Below, one piece after another: positions 26,009 to 36,236 of a DNA stretch of 64,000 nt (the stretch's first letter is position 1; the number at the start of each line of letters is the position of its first letter). The DNA lies in NCBI GenBank assembly GCA_032690845.1, contig CM064427.1, forward strand, positions 4,847,501 through 4,911,500. The letters run 5' to 3'. The translations under genes and the position numbers were made by a program. Below the pieces are notes generated by a model that worked only from the letters and a program-made list of their open reading frames with translations, made no database searches and was not told the origin of the DNA. The stretch comes from Eleusine coracana subsp. coracana (taxonomy: Eukaryota > Streptophyta > Magnoliopsida > Poales > Poaceae).

Positions 26009-26560
26009 GGATGTCCGAGACAAACGCCATGCTGGTTTACATGTGTCGGTTACTGGGCGACGAGACCACCAGCGTAATGGCGAAGGTGGACAAGAAATTA
26101 GAGGAGGGGAGGGGAGGGTCAGTCAATACATTGAAGCAGGGTTCTTGATCTTTGGACTGCCATTGCTACGCCACTTGACCAACGTGTCACTGGCTCGCAA
26201 CGTCATCGCCCCCATCGCGAGCAAGCTGCTCTCCGTAGGCAGCGACCTCCACTGTCGCTGTGACCTATTCGACTGCGCTCCATCACGCTCGCACCGTTCG
26301 GCGACATCGAGGCGGTGGCGCTTTTCGGGTACCTCGTCGCGGCAGTCGTCTTCATGACCGAGGCCGGCGCCGCAAGCGCCCTTCAAGCAAGGCCTCGAGA
26401 TCCCGTCGTCGTTCCCACACATGTAAAGGTGTGTTGTCCAGTTTGAGTTCCATGACACCTCCAAGGCCGAGAACTTGTGACTTCTACGAGGTGGGCATCA
26501 GAATGCCTCCGCACCCCCTCCGCACCAGCTATGTTGATGTTCAGTAGTAGTTTTCGCTGT
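26009..26560 (+). pseudogene. Broken gene of unknown family, probable membrane protein
   Basis: Starts ATG at 26010 (MSETNAMLVYMCRLLGDE, then TTSVMAKVDKKLEE). A frame change is then needed to continue as SQYIEAGFLIFGLPLLRHLT and NVIAPIASKLLSVGSDLHC. Another change gives ITLAPFGDIEAVALFGYLVA and AVVFMTEAGAA, which looks like a membrane-spanning segment. No introns with proper sites explain the frame changes, so I read it as a frameshifted remnant. Copies 1 and 2 of the tandem array carry only its first about 32 codons (MVEINAMLVYMCPLLGDE) before the G tract. I do not recognise the family. Reading it as one former gene is inference from the conserved-looking hydrophobic blocks. Confidence 0.4.
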
Positions 26561-28048
26561 CTAAGATGAGACATGCCGATTTGCAAGTTGTGTAAGAGTA
26601 CGTACTTGTGTTTGCAAGTTGTGACAATGGTTCCCTACCGCAGAAGAACAAATTCCTAGTAGTCTAAAGTAGATACAGGAAGGATTTGCAGCTCTCACAT
26701 GATTTTAACTGACATGTACACGTTGTGAAGTTACCACGTCCGTTTTATCATGCGACTTCGACTCCTGACCAGCGTGGCTTTTTCTCTACCACTCGTGCAT
26801 GCGGGCCTCCTGTTGCTGGTTCCTGCTTCCTCGCCCTTCCGTACGTCGCCCTTCCGTTTGTTGGCTCGGCCCATACGACGACCAGAGCCGATTCCGCCTC
26901 GATCTTGGACAGTGAGGCCACCCTTCAGTTTAAGCACGCCGTTCCCTGTCGTCGTGGACGACTCCTAGCACATCGATCGTCGCCTGAGGTGACCCTACAT
27001 GACAGCTCGTGGGCCAGCAGCGTAGACGCATCTGCAAGCTTTGGCCTTGCCTGGATTTTAGTTTGCCCCTCCCTCTTCGTCGTCAAGGAGAAACAGCGGA
27101 GCCGCAATGGCGAGGCAGAGCGACGACGTGTGAGGCAACAGGGGAAGAGGAGGGGCACACGGCGATGGCGCGTGGAGGAGGGGATGACTGAGCGATGCCT
27201 GAAGGATTGGGGCACAACGGCGACTTGGGCGTGGCGCCAAGATTCAGGAGCGACGGCGACGCGTGAAGGGCCAGCAGGCAGAACTAGGAATAAAAGAACG
27301 GCGCTGGATTTCCGATTTTGATTTTCCTTACCGCTGGATGTTGTTGGATCTGAAGATAAAAAGTCAGGCGGATGAAGAGCAGAGTAACCAGAACGATGAG
27401 AACGAAGCCCGGGCAACAGGATAAAAACGACGATTGTCTTTTTTTTTTTTCGATTGAGCCCCTCATCTTCATCTATACTTTTTTATTTTTTTTACTAACT
27501 CAGCTTACTCATCTTTTCAAATTCCAAACTCAATAACATCAGACAATTAAATCTAAAAGACACTTAAACGGGTGCAGCAAAGCGCACCAATCTTTCTAGT
27601 GGTTCATACTGTCGCTGAGAAAAAGAAAGTGTGATCACCACTTCACCAGTTGAAGTGCGAGCACATGGGTGGGAGCGGGACCTACCAAACAAGCGTAGAA
27701 CAAGAGCTCCAGTGCAACATCTAAAAATACGTCATCGCATTCAATTAAAACAGAAAATTTGACCACAACAAGATACCACGAATAACCATTGTTGAAGGTA
27801 TAAAAGATCTTTGGTATGACGATGACTTGATAGCATACCACTGAACATACCACTCAGCTAAACAGTGACAGAACCATATGAAAAACAATCTATAGAAAGC
27901 TAGCAAAACTCTCAGGAAGAAGAGACGCGACAGAAAGCAATGCAGCGTTCATAAGGTTATTAGCGTCGAGAAAGACATGCCGGTCGGATATTGTAGCCAC
28001 CGTTTCCACCAGTTGCCCGCACCAAAACTGCACGAGTCCAGTATTGCC
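26561..28048. other. Intergenic DNA; 3' flank of NOG1 at the right edge
   Basis: The frame 26725-27321 (198 codons, plus) overlaps another on the minus strand and ends in low-complexity basic sequence; no domain is visible. A T tract lies at 27440-27450. The part nearest 28048 probably contains the last 3' UTR exon of NOG1. Confidence 0.4.
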
Positions 28049-28172
28049 CTGCGACATAAAGCACAGGGAAAACTCTATCAGCATGCAGCAGCAGAATAGA
28101 AAAATAAATGCGAATTCCACACCACAAAATTATGTATTAATACAAATTGGTTAGGTAGCAAAAAATACACAC
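28049..28172 (-). other. Putative 3' UTR intron of NOG1
   Basis: On the minus strand, 27 bp or so after the NOG1 stop, GGATTTG is followed by the donor-like GTGTGTATTT, and a pyrimidine-rich acceptor TTTATGTCGCAG ends at 28049. Both sites are of good quality, but only transcript data could confirm splicing. Confidence 0.4.
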
Positions 28173-28202
28173 CAAATCCAGTGATGTGTAGCCAACTGTT
28201 GC

Positions 28203-30212
28203 TTATCGCCAGCTTGTCTTCCCGATAGAGCGTTTCCCAGAGAACAGATGCTTTGGCTTCAAGGTGGGAATAACACGGTCAGCCTCTCCACGACGAGCCT
28301 CCTTGTTCCTGTTCTTTGTAGAGGCCTGTGCTTTCTTGATAGCCTTCTTCTTCTGCGCAGAGTCCTTGAATCCTTCTCCTGGTGTAACCTCCTCTGGTGC
28401 TCGTGATTTGGACCTAGACCTTGACCTCAATCGCAGTTTCTTGTTGGATTGCTGGCCATCAATCTCCATTTCATCACCATCAGCAGCAGCTCTGCTAAGT
28501 GACCTCTCGCGCTTGCGACCTCTTGACTTGCTGCGAGCTCTCTCCAAGGCTGCGCTAGGATCTTTGCCCATGGAGGAAAGCTGCCGCCCCATTCTCTCAG
28601 CTGTGAATTTCCTATCTTTGTCAAACTTCCTAGGAACAATAGGACGACTTTCTGCAGTTCTCTTCTTCATTCTATGTTCTTGGATGAGCAAGGATTTCTT
28701 CTTCCTAATCTGGGCCAAAATCTGTTTCTGCTCCTCAGTTAACTCATGCCCATCAATTTGGAAAGCATCTTGTGCAGCTTCTTCTTCAAGACGAAGCCCT
28801 TCCTCTCTTTCCAACTCTTCACACCGCTCCAGGATATCAGGATCCAGAAAATCAGCAACATTATGCCCATCCAATATCTCAGGAAGAATATCTTCCTTCC
28901 ACTCATCATCAGCCAACATATAATGCTTCTTGAGACTTGCAGAATAGACCCCTGCACCTCCATTCTCCTGCTCAAAGTCCTTCTCCAGCTTCTTCTTTTC
29001 TTTTGCAGCAGCATTTGCCCGAGCTTCCAGAACAGCTGGAGGGATGCAAACAGGTCTCTCCTTGTTGTCACGAGGCTTTGGCACAGCAACATGAAACCTA
29101 TTCAAGCAGTCGACCATCTTCTTTGATTTCATCTTTATATCGACCCTCTGTTCAAGAAGCCTCTCACATGCAGCATTTTTAACAGCCATCACACCATCAT
29201 CTGTTAAAGTACTCATAGTCAACAGAACACCCTCTTCATTAGGATCTCCAGCTTGAGCTATGGTCTTCATAGCCTCTGCCTTCATCTCCATTACTAGCTT
29301 CATGTCATCCTCAGAAAGCCCTTCAAGAGGCTGCAAATCAGTTTTGTTGCACACAATAACCAGAGGCTTGTTCATGAACAGAGACTTTATGCTGTGGAAG
29401 AGTGCAGCTTGCTGAGCGATACTGTATCCACAAGAACCAGAAATGTCCAGAAAGAACAGCACTGCAGCCCTCAAATGTGCCAGAGCAGTGATACTGCACA
29501 TTTCTATGATGTTCCTATCCTCAAAAGGACGATCAAGAATCCCTGGAGTGTCAATCACTTGGTAGCGCAGATACTTATAATCCGTGTGACCAACAAACAA
29601 GGATTTTGTTGTGAAAGCATAAGGCTGGACATCCACATCTGCCCTCGTGACCTTGTTCATGAAAGAGCTCTTCCCCACATTTGGATAGCCACAAATCAGC
29701 ACAGTACGTGTGTTCGGGTCTATGGATGGAAGCCTTGCCATGTGTTGTCTGATCTGCTCCAGGTATGCCAAACTAGGAGTAATCCTCTTTACAACAGTAC
29801 ACATGCGACCTAGTGCAGCTACCTTCAGGCACTTGCAGCGGTACAGGGTGTCACCATACTTGAGTAGCCTCAAATAGTCCTTGGAGATCTTTGCAATGAT
29901 GTTCCTAGCAGTGTTGATCTGGCCCAAGGCAAGTTTGTAGTGATCCTTGTTATAGAGCACATGGAGGAGATCACCATAGAAAGGATGGATGTCATCCAGG
30001 CGTGGGAACTCATCGATGATAGTGGACAGCTTTTCATAGAAGTTCTGCTGGGTGTACCTAACCTTGCGCATATAAAACTGGCGAATGCGAGAGATAGCAT
30101 ATCCCTTGTGGACAACAGTTGGTGTCTGCCTTTGAGTGCGGGACAAGATTATGTCAATGAAGTCCTTCCCAGGAGGGACAACAGTGATCTTCTTGAAATT
30201 GTACTGCACCAT
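28203..30212 (-). CDS. NOG1: Nucleolar GTP-binding protein 1 (NOG1), 669 aa
   Basis: GTPase required for 60S ribosomal subunit assembly in the nucleolus. The ORF is uninterrupted and full length for the family. It opens MVQYNFKKITVVPPGKDFID, the conserved NOG1 start. The GTPase core follows: G1 GYPNVGKSS near residue 175, G3 DTPG, G4 NKTD. After it come the NOG C-terminal region (LAEIRKKKS-like segment written here as LAQIRKKKSLLIQEHRMKKR) and a long basic, RS-rich tail with nuclear-localisation character. The ORF ends SGKRSIGKTSWR. Start choice is supported by family-conserved residues directly after Met1. The 5' UTR appears split by an intron (30238-31035). It is divergently arranged with the ferredoxin gene at 31592. 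Confidence 0.97.
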   Translation of the reverse strand: MVQYNFKKITVVPPGKDFIDIILSRTQRQTPTVVHKGYAISRIRQFYMRKVRYTQQNFYEKLSTIIDEFPRLDDIHPFYGDLLHVLYNKDHYKLALGQINTARNIIAKISKDYLRLLKYGDTLYRCKCLKVAALGRMCTVVKRITPSLAYLEQIRQHMARLPSIDPNTRTVLICGYPNVGKSSFMNKVTRADVDVQPYAFTTKSLFVGHTDYKYLRYQVIDTPGILDRPFEDRNIIEMCSITALAHLRAAVLFFLDISGSCGYSIAQQAALFHSIKSLFMNKPLVIVCNKTDLQPLEGLSEDDMKLVMEMKAEAMKTIAQAGDPNEEGVLLTMSTLTDDGVMAVKNAACERLLEQRVDIKMKSKKMVDCLNRFHVAVPKPRDNKERPVCIPPAVLEARANAAAKEKKKLEKDFEQENGGAGVYSASLKKHYMLADDEWKEDILPEILDGHNVADFLDPDILERCEELEREEGLRLEEEAAQDAFQIDGHELTEEQKQILAQIRKKKSLLIQEHRMKKRTAESRPIVPRKFDKDRKFTAERMGRQLSSMGKDPSAALERARSKSRGRKRERSLSRAAADGDEMEIDGQQSNKKLRLRSRSRSKSRAPEEVTPGEGFKDSAQKKKAIKKAQASTKNRNKEARRGEADRVIPTLKPKHLFSGKRSIGKTSWR

Positions 30213-30237
30213 CTTGTCGATGCTCTGCTACCTATTC

Positions 30238-31035
30238 CTGTAATACAATAACTCGTGTTAAACCTGCATAGCAAAAGAACAATAAAATCTAGCATAAACC
30301 TAGAAACAATATAGCAACCATTCTCTTCACGGGATTAATATTCACAAAACATTAATATGCATTTTTCGTACTATGTTAGCATGGCATCTATAACATATGA
30401 AACCAGGCAAAACATAGAATGAGCTGGTATGCATATTGAAACTTGAATATGATTTCTGAATCAAGCAGCAACTACAGCTCCTTTTCATGATATGCAGCAA
30501 CAATAAATACAGTAAAAGCAATGAGAAAAGGTATCAGCAGTAGCCTCTCACAGGGCAGTATTAAATCTATCACATAACCAATTGTATGTATTCGAGAAGT
30601 AAGCTTAATTTTCTTAATTTTTGAGTTTACAGTTATGATAAAAAGGCAAGATGACAGTACGATATTATGATAAGCCTTTGCATCTTAAGAGCATTCTGAT
30701 CTCAATCGGCTGCCTAAATTAACACAGCTTAGCTAGTCGAATCATGTGCAAACATCCGCAGAAAAACTAGCCCCAATCTCACTGACAATAATAACAACGC
30801 ACATCTACGCAGCAGGCCAGCAGCTAATCGGCAACATCAATCAATCAAATGTTTCGAGCGCAAAGCCTAAAACCTAATCCAAAGGCACGCTTTAGATCAC
30901 ACGCGACAGAGAGACAATCATTGCAGAGCATGACAAACAGTGACTTTCTCCGCGAAATTCCGGCCAATCTCTACCGAGACAACAGACAGCCACGCGGAAA
31001 AGCGCGAGAGTAAAAGGTACACGGGCGCTACACAC
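30238..31035 (-). other. Putative 5' UTR intron of NOG1, about 800 bp
   Basis: On the minus strand the GC-rich leader CGGCCGCCTCTTGAG is followed by GTGTGTAGCG (donor at 31035). The acceptor TGTATTACAG ends at 30238, only 25 bp before the ATG. The interior is AT-rich and intron-like. Long leader introns are common in plant housekeeping genes; transcript evidence is lacking here. Confidence 0.6.
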
Positions 31036-31129
31036 CTCAAGAGGCGGCCGGAGGAGGAGGAGGAGGAGGACCCGATTTGCCGGCAGGAGAGGTAGAGTCC
31101 TCTCCGGTGGTAGGTGACAGTGGAGGCGG

Positions 31130-31591
31130 CGCGGGCGTCGTCCCCCTTGTGGCGGCGGACGGGGAAGAGGGTTAGGGCGGGGTTTCTCCGAGGCTCTTAT
31201 AGCCTGGGCAGACGAGCTGGGCTTTGTCCGGTCCATTTTAGATATTTTGCTAAATGGGCCGTGCGGCCCACTTCGGTGGCGGCGTGCCGCGTGGTGTGCG
31301 TCTCCAGACTCCTCCACGGCTCCACCGCACCAGCGGCTCCCCCCCCCCCCCCCCCCCCCACCACACTCCTTTGCCGTCTTCCTCCTTCCCGCCGTCGTGT
31401 CCCGCGCCTGGCCCCCGCCGCCTCCGGAAGGTTCGACCCCACCGGCTTTTCCTCGAGTTTTTTCCGGTTCGTTACGCCGCCCGAGTGAGCCCTGCTGAAT
31501 GCTCCCGCAGCGCGTGGTTGTTGTTGCGCTGATTCATTTGGTTTCGTGAGCTGTTTTAGGGTTCGGAGGGAGAAGGGTCTGCTGCTCCGCG
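31130..31591. promoter_or_regulatory. Shared divergent promoter of NOG1 and mitochondrial ferredoxin
   Basis: The about 460-bp GC-rich space between the two divergent genes. It holds a near-perfect palindrome TGGGCCGTGCGGCCCA at 31255-31270, two inverted TGGGCC (site II type) elements. AGGGTTAGGG, telo-box-like, lies at 31168-31177, and there are further TGGGC motifs near 31204 and 31218. Site II plus telo-box combinations are known from plant ribosome-biogenesis and mitochondrial-protein genes, matching both flanking products. A C21 tract follows at 31339-31359. Exact transcription starts are unknown. Confidence 0.55.
31339..31359. repeat. C21 homopolymer tract
   Basis: Twenty-one consecutive C within the presumed ferredoxin promoter or leader; a G-quadruplex-capable run on the minus strand. 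Confidence 0.9.
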
Positions 31592-34041
31592 ATGTTGTCC
31601 AGGATCTCCCGGCTCGGGGCGCGGCTCCTGCGCGAGGCTAGAACGGAGACGATAGCTGGTGGGTATCTTCTCCTTTTCTCGTGCTCTTTTGCCCCTTCTG
31701 TTATTGCTGACTGCTAAGGAATGCGGTGACAAATTGTCAACAATTTTATGACAGGGAAGAATGTTAGGCCTCTTACTGAGTTGTAATCCTCCTGCATTAC
31801 TAGTGTAGTAGTAGAACGAAAGAAGCAGAACTAGTTCCTTCGCTTACTGATTGCTGCTAATTCCGTTTGGCAGGAAACTTGCATAGCAGTAGAGGTAGCT
31901 TATATCAAGCTCATGTGAGCCGGCATTCAACTTCGCTGGTTAGCTCTACTGTATTCTCGTTGGTAAGAAATGAAAGTTTGCTGGCCAAAATTTTGTTTGG
32001 ATGAAACAACTTTGCATTTATCTTTGTTTCTGATAATTAACTAATACATCCAGTATACGAAGGCTATTTGGACATTTCTACCTTTTTTAGGATTTAGTTC
32101 TTTTTCCAGTAATCTATCTACAATTTTACATAGATTTTTAATCTTCAAAAAGAAAAAGGAAAACTATCTATAGGGATCTTTATGCATTCATCATTCTGAA
32201 ACGGTGACCGCATAAAGTTGTTATCTCCTGTCCATTCTGAAATGGCTTTTGTAAAAAAACAACCAGGATTCCTTTTGCAAAAAGCTAGTTAGCTAATTCT
32301 TAAAACTGTGAACAACTACCTTATCACACCTGCAGAAGTGATGATAGGGTTTTCAAGTTCATTTGCACTTATTTCTTGTTTATATTTTCAGAGGAACAGG
32401 CTCTTTTCAACAGCAACAAGTAGCGGTGACCAAGATGAAAGCAGTCAGGAGAAGGAGAAGTAAGTGAATCTTGATTCTGATTTAATCCTTTTGTATGCCA
32501 TGGAGTTTGAACACCTATTTATCTTGATATCATGGAAGTAGGTAGTAACTCTGTTCAGATTCTTATCTAAATGAAATCATTTAGATAAAGTTGTCTTTGT
32601 TGGAGCTGCCCCTTCCTCCTCTAGAGGAATAGCTACCTGAAACAATAGCCTCACTCATTATTGTTAAATGTCAGTATTCTGCAATCAGCATTTATTTTAA
32701 GTAGGAAGCAATCCTCTAATGAGCATATTCTCTATATTCACAGAATCACTGTCACTTTTGTCAACAAGGATGGTTCAGAACAGACGATCAGTGTTCCAGT
32801 TGGAATGTCCATGCTTGAAGCTGCTCATGAAAATGATATAGAACTTGAAGGTATAAGTTCCTATTTGAAAATGTGATGGCTTCCTTTGAATATGTTATTT
32901 ATTTTAATACCTGTATTTTTCTTTGGGCAGTACATATTCGAATCACTAGCTATGCTCATTGCTTCATCACCTAAGCACCTGCACCATATAACATGCAGTT
33001 CATTGGCTTGTTCATAATGTACACCTTTCATGAATACAAAAAACATTTTAATTCAGTCCTTTTTATGTTATATTCTATCAGCCGATTTTCAGACCTTTCT
33101 TGGTATTTTGTGTACTGCAGGAGCATGTGAAGGCTCACTTGCGTGTTCTACTTGTCATGTCATAGTTATGGTATGCTTTAGATATAATGCAATTTATGTT
33201 GTTGTATGTATTGTTGTACCTCAGCTGACTAGACTTTCCATTCTTACCCAGGATGTTAATTATTATAACAAGCTAGAAGAACCAACAGATGAAGAAAATG
33301 ATATGCTTGACCTTGCATTTGGGCTCACAGAAACGTAAGTGAATATCACCTGGGCCATACATTTTCCTCTTTGTTATTTCATAGTTCCTTGAATCTTGTT
33401 TTCTTTGCATCACATTCAAACAAGCATTTATGCAGATTAGTTCCTCCTATGTGTTGTGGCTTGGCCCCTTGTAAGCATTGTCGAAACTTGTCCTGTTTTT
33501 GTTGACCTTACTATGGATTTGTGAATTGTGGCTAGTAAACACAGAATAGGGGGCCTTCAGTTTCTAGGAGAGGGAAAAGAAAAGAATGGATACAACATTC
33601 AGTTTTTTTCATAACCGATGTGTAGTCTTTATAAATTTTAGCTGCTATTATAGTTGCAACTAGGCATTTTACTCATGTTCATGAAGAAATCAAATTTGAT
33701 AAAACTAAATGGTTGGGTTGTTCTCATACTGATGATTAGCAACAGGTATTTTTAAGTTCACTGAAATACAAACATTGATTCTAGTCTAGTTTAGAAACAC
33801 AAATCACAACAATCAAGACATTTTGCAAAGCCTCTTGTATGCACAATTAAACAAAGGTCATAGCGAAGACTGATGCTGTAATTTTCATCATTCTAAACGG
33901 TCGTCAACTTTTTGAACTTTATCCAGGTCACGACTTGGCTGCCAAGTCATAGCGAAGCCTGAACTGGACGGTTTGCGCCTGGCGTTGCCTGCAGCCACGA
34001 GAAACTTTGCAGTAGATGGCTATGTACCAAAACCACACTGA
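31592..34041 (+). CDS. MFDX: Adrenodoxin-like [2Fe-2S] ferredoxin, mitochondrial, 7 exons, 192 aa
   Basis: Electron carrier of the mitochondrial matrix, used in Fe-S cluster assembly and biotin synthesis in plants. Exons: 31592-31658, 31874-31962, 32392-32459, 32744-32850, 33121-33170, 33252-33334, 33927-34041; every intron is GT-AG and the total is 579 nt. The N-terminus MLSRISRLGARLLREARTET is Arg-rich and lacks acidic residues early, a typical presequence. The mature part begins near ITVTFVNKDGSEQTISVPVG. Cluster ligands fit ACEGSLACSTC plus LGCQV: Cys113, 119, 122 and 160, the CX5CX2C...C spacing of vertebrate-type ferredoxins. It ends AVDGYVPKPH. The short exon 5 (50 nt) carries three of the four cysteines, so skipping it would destroy function. 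Which of the plant paralogues (MFDX1/2) this is cannot be told. Confidence 0.95.
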
Positions 34042-36236
34042 AGAGGCTGCCAGTCTTTTGGAACACGGGTTCTTACAACAGAGTCAATTTTGTAGCTCAC
34101 ACACAATGTATAATTGAACTTCAGCGTTTTACTGAAAGCCCGGTGGTTTCGGTCGTTTTATTCCGGGAGGATTTGTTCATTGACGAGTTCCTCCGTCAGT
34201 TGAGGGGATTATTGTCTACTCTCATCTGGTTAAATAAGCATCCATCCTTGTGTCCTCCCAGTTGGTCGTCTACAGAATGGCCGCGATCCAAGATCTGTTT
34301 TTTTCACACTTGAGTTTTCGGTAGAGCCTATGCTGATACATGAGTTTCTTCTTCTTTTTTTTTTTTTTGATTGGACGTCGGTGGATGAATGTTACCGCCG
34401 GAAGCTGGTGTAAATGAAGGTAGAGTTTTAAGCACAGAACATAAGGAACCCGTTCTTCAGCTCGGCCAGCAAACAGTACATGCGCACAGATGCGGACCGA
34501 CGTGTGAATCAATGTGACCTGATTGCAGCATCAGTGAAGTCGGAGACGGCGAATTTTTCGAGGATCCTTTGTGCTGAAAACTGAAACTCGCTGTCCCGTC
34601 GAAGGTGAGGGCTCGTGTGTCTCGACACGACAGCGACGTCGTCGTTAAGCCACTACAGTTGGAAGTTGACGCGACGATTATGTAACGACGACCAGAGCTG
34701 CTCCAACACGTACGGCCGACCATCAATTTATACGCGAGCCGAGAGCCACAAGCTAGAGCACGTAGTACGGCAGATCCGGCCACCGCCTCCGGCCATGCAC
34801 CGATCCTGGTCGCCGGCCAGCAACCTGGGCCACGCGAGATTTATTTATTTTACTAGTAGTAAAATACTACACTAGATATCACTTTTAAACATATGGATGA
34901 AACACTGGCAACCGGTAGGCCTGTAGGGCAGCTGGGTGTCTAGAGCCTGCACGTGGGGAGGGAGCCGTGACAAGGTGCGTCGAGCCAAGGGCGCAATCTA
35001 GCTAGTCGGTGTCGCGGCCTCCGTCCACGGACGCCGCCGTAGAAACGTCCGTCCCAGCCTAACGCATACGTCCAACCAGACTATCGAATTACAGTGTATG
35101 TGTGTGTGTGTGTGTGGTCTATTAACAACAACGACATACGGCCGTGACTTGTTTCCGCGGTGGTGACGGTCTGACTGAAGCAGCTCACGTGCTCCGTTCG
35201 AGGAGAGATGGATGGTTCACGAATGTCGTGTCGGACGGGCTCGCGGCCTCTGCACGCACTTGCCAGAACATTGTGGTCTCTCTCATCAACGACTCGCCTT
35301 GCTTTTGCTTCACCGATGCTGGAAACAAAACAAGTCACATTGATTCACATGTCGGGCTCTGCAACAGTGCGCATGTACGTACTGTTTGCCTGTCTAGCCG
35401 TCCCATCCACGGATCCGCCTTGTCCCCAGCACCACGAGGCCTCCTCGAGCAGTTGAGCGTGCAAGCCATGCCCGGCACCAACCATCGACCATTCACGCCT
35501 AGACTGGTCACTGAGTGCAAAGTGTGCAACACGCGTCCCGAGTCCGAAGCGGCTGAGCTAACTGGCACCAATTGTCAATTGGCAACCGTGCTACCACCTC
35601 ACGCCACAGGTGTCCTGACCTCAGCGACCACTAACACAACGGTCAGGCAGCCGGACGGGACGTGCGGCGCGTCACGGCACAGACATGCCGCCATGGCGCT
35701 CGTGTTTAATGGAGCGAGGGGCGAGGTCCTTCTGGAAGCCTGCAAAGGTAGGTGAGCACACGTTGAGGTTGAGTAGAGCTGGCGTCGGAAAGCGAGTTGT
35801 GCAGGGGATTGTCTGCTGCCTTCTCTTGCTTGTGTGGGCATTCGAGGTAGCGTCATGTGGAAAGCAGAGCGCTCGATCCCATCGCCACCTGGTTTTAGGA
35901 AAAAGAAGCTTTTTGATCGCCATCCGCCCCATCTCGTGCTCGTACCATTGATTTAGCCAAGCAGAACTGACGAGGCCATGGATCGTACGAGACCGAAGCC
36001 ACTTCTTCAAGCAGTCAGGAATTAAGAAGGACCTCTCCCACTGAAGGCCTGAAGGGATGCACATCACAAATACCGATCGGCCAATGCGGAATAATCGTAT
36101 GTACATGTTGGTAGTAGTACAATCTTAAGTTTTGCGAGAGCGGTTGGCAGATGCAAAGCAAAACCCACAGTTTATTCCCACCAAAAAAATATGCCAATTT
36201 TATTGCTCTCGTTTCGGGGTGTTCAGGCTTCAGAAA
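34042..36236. other. Intergenic DNA with an inverted repeat
   Basis: The ferredoxin 3' UTR probably occupies the first few hundred bases. The frame 35144-35755 (203 codons, plus) and its minus-strand overlaps show no domain. A (TG)n run lies at 35096-35115. The segment 34461-34540 is similar to the reverse complement of 35309-35395. No gene is supported. Confidence 0.45.
34461..35395. repeat. Inverted repeat, arms about 80-87 bp, about 770 bp apart
   Basis: The minus strand of 34461-34540 and the plus strand of 35309-35395 share TCACATTGATTCACA, then GTGCGCATGTAC and TACTGTTTGC, with small indels. Both arms could encode HIDSHVG in their own direction, but the flanking frames do not agree. 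The arms do not sit at the edge of any element I can define. Confidence 0.6.

Larger units (their letters stand above)
22232..26170. repeat. Three-copy tandem array with a unit of about 1.2 kb
   Basis: Copy 1 is about 22232-23797 (longer because of the MITE at 22569-22891), copy 2 about 23798-25014, copy 3 about 25015-26170. Each starts with AAAGTGGATTTATT and includes a minisatellite-like stretch with ACATACTTGTTGA and GAATGCA motifs. Each ends with a short open segment starting ATGGTCGAGATAAACGCCAT (variant in copy 3). Copy 2 matches copy 3 up to about 24492 and copy 1 from about 24560 onward. Copies 1 and 2 carry long G and C tracts; copy 3 has GAGGAGGGGAGGGGAG instead of the G tract and runs on into gene-like sequence where the others stop at the C tract. 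Confidence 0.85.

Noticed and set aside
26725..27321. 198-aa plus-strand ORF
   Set aside because: No start context, no domain, low-complexity basic end, overlapped by minus-strand frames.
28264..28923. 219-aa plus-strand ORF
   Set aside because: Exact shadow of the NOG1 C-terminal coding region; Ser/Leu-rich as expected for an antisense frame.
35144..35755. 203-aa plus-strand ORF
   Set aside because: No recognisable family; overlapped by several frames. Kept only as part of the inverted-repeat observation.
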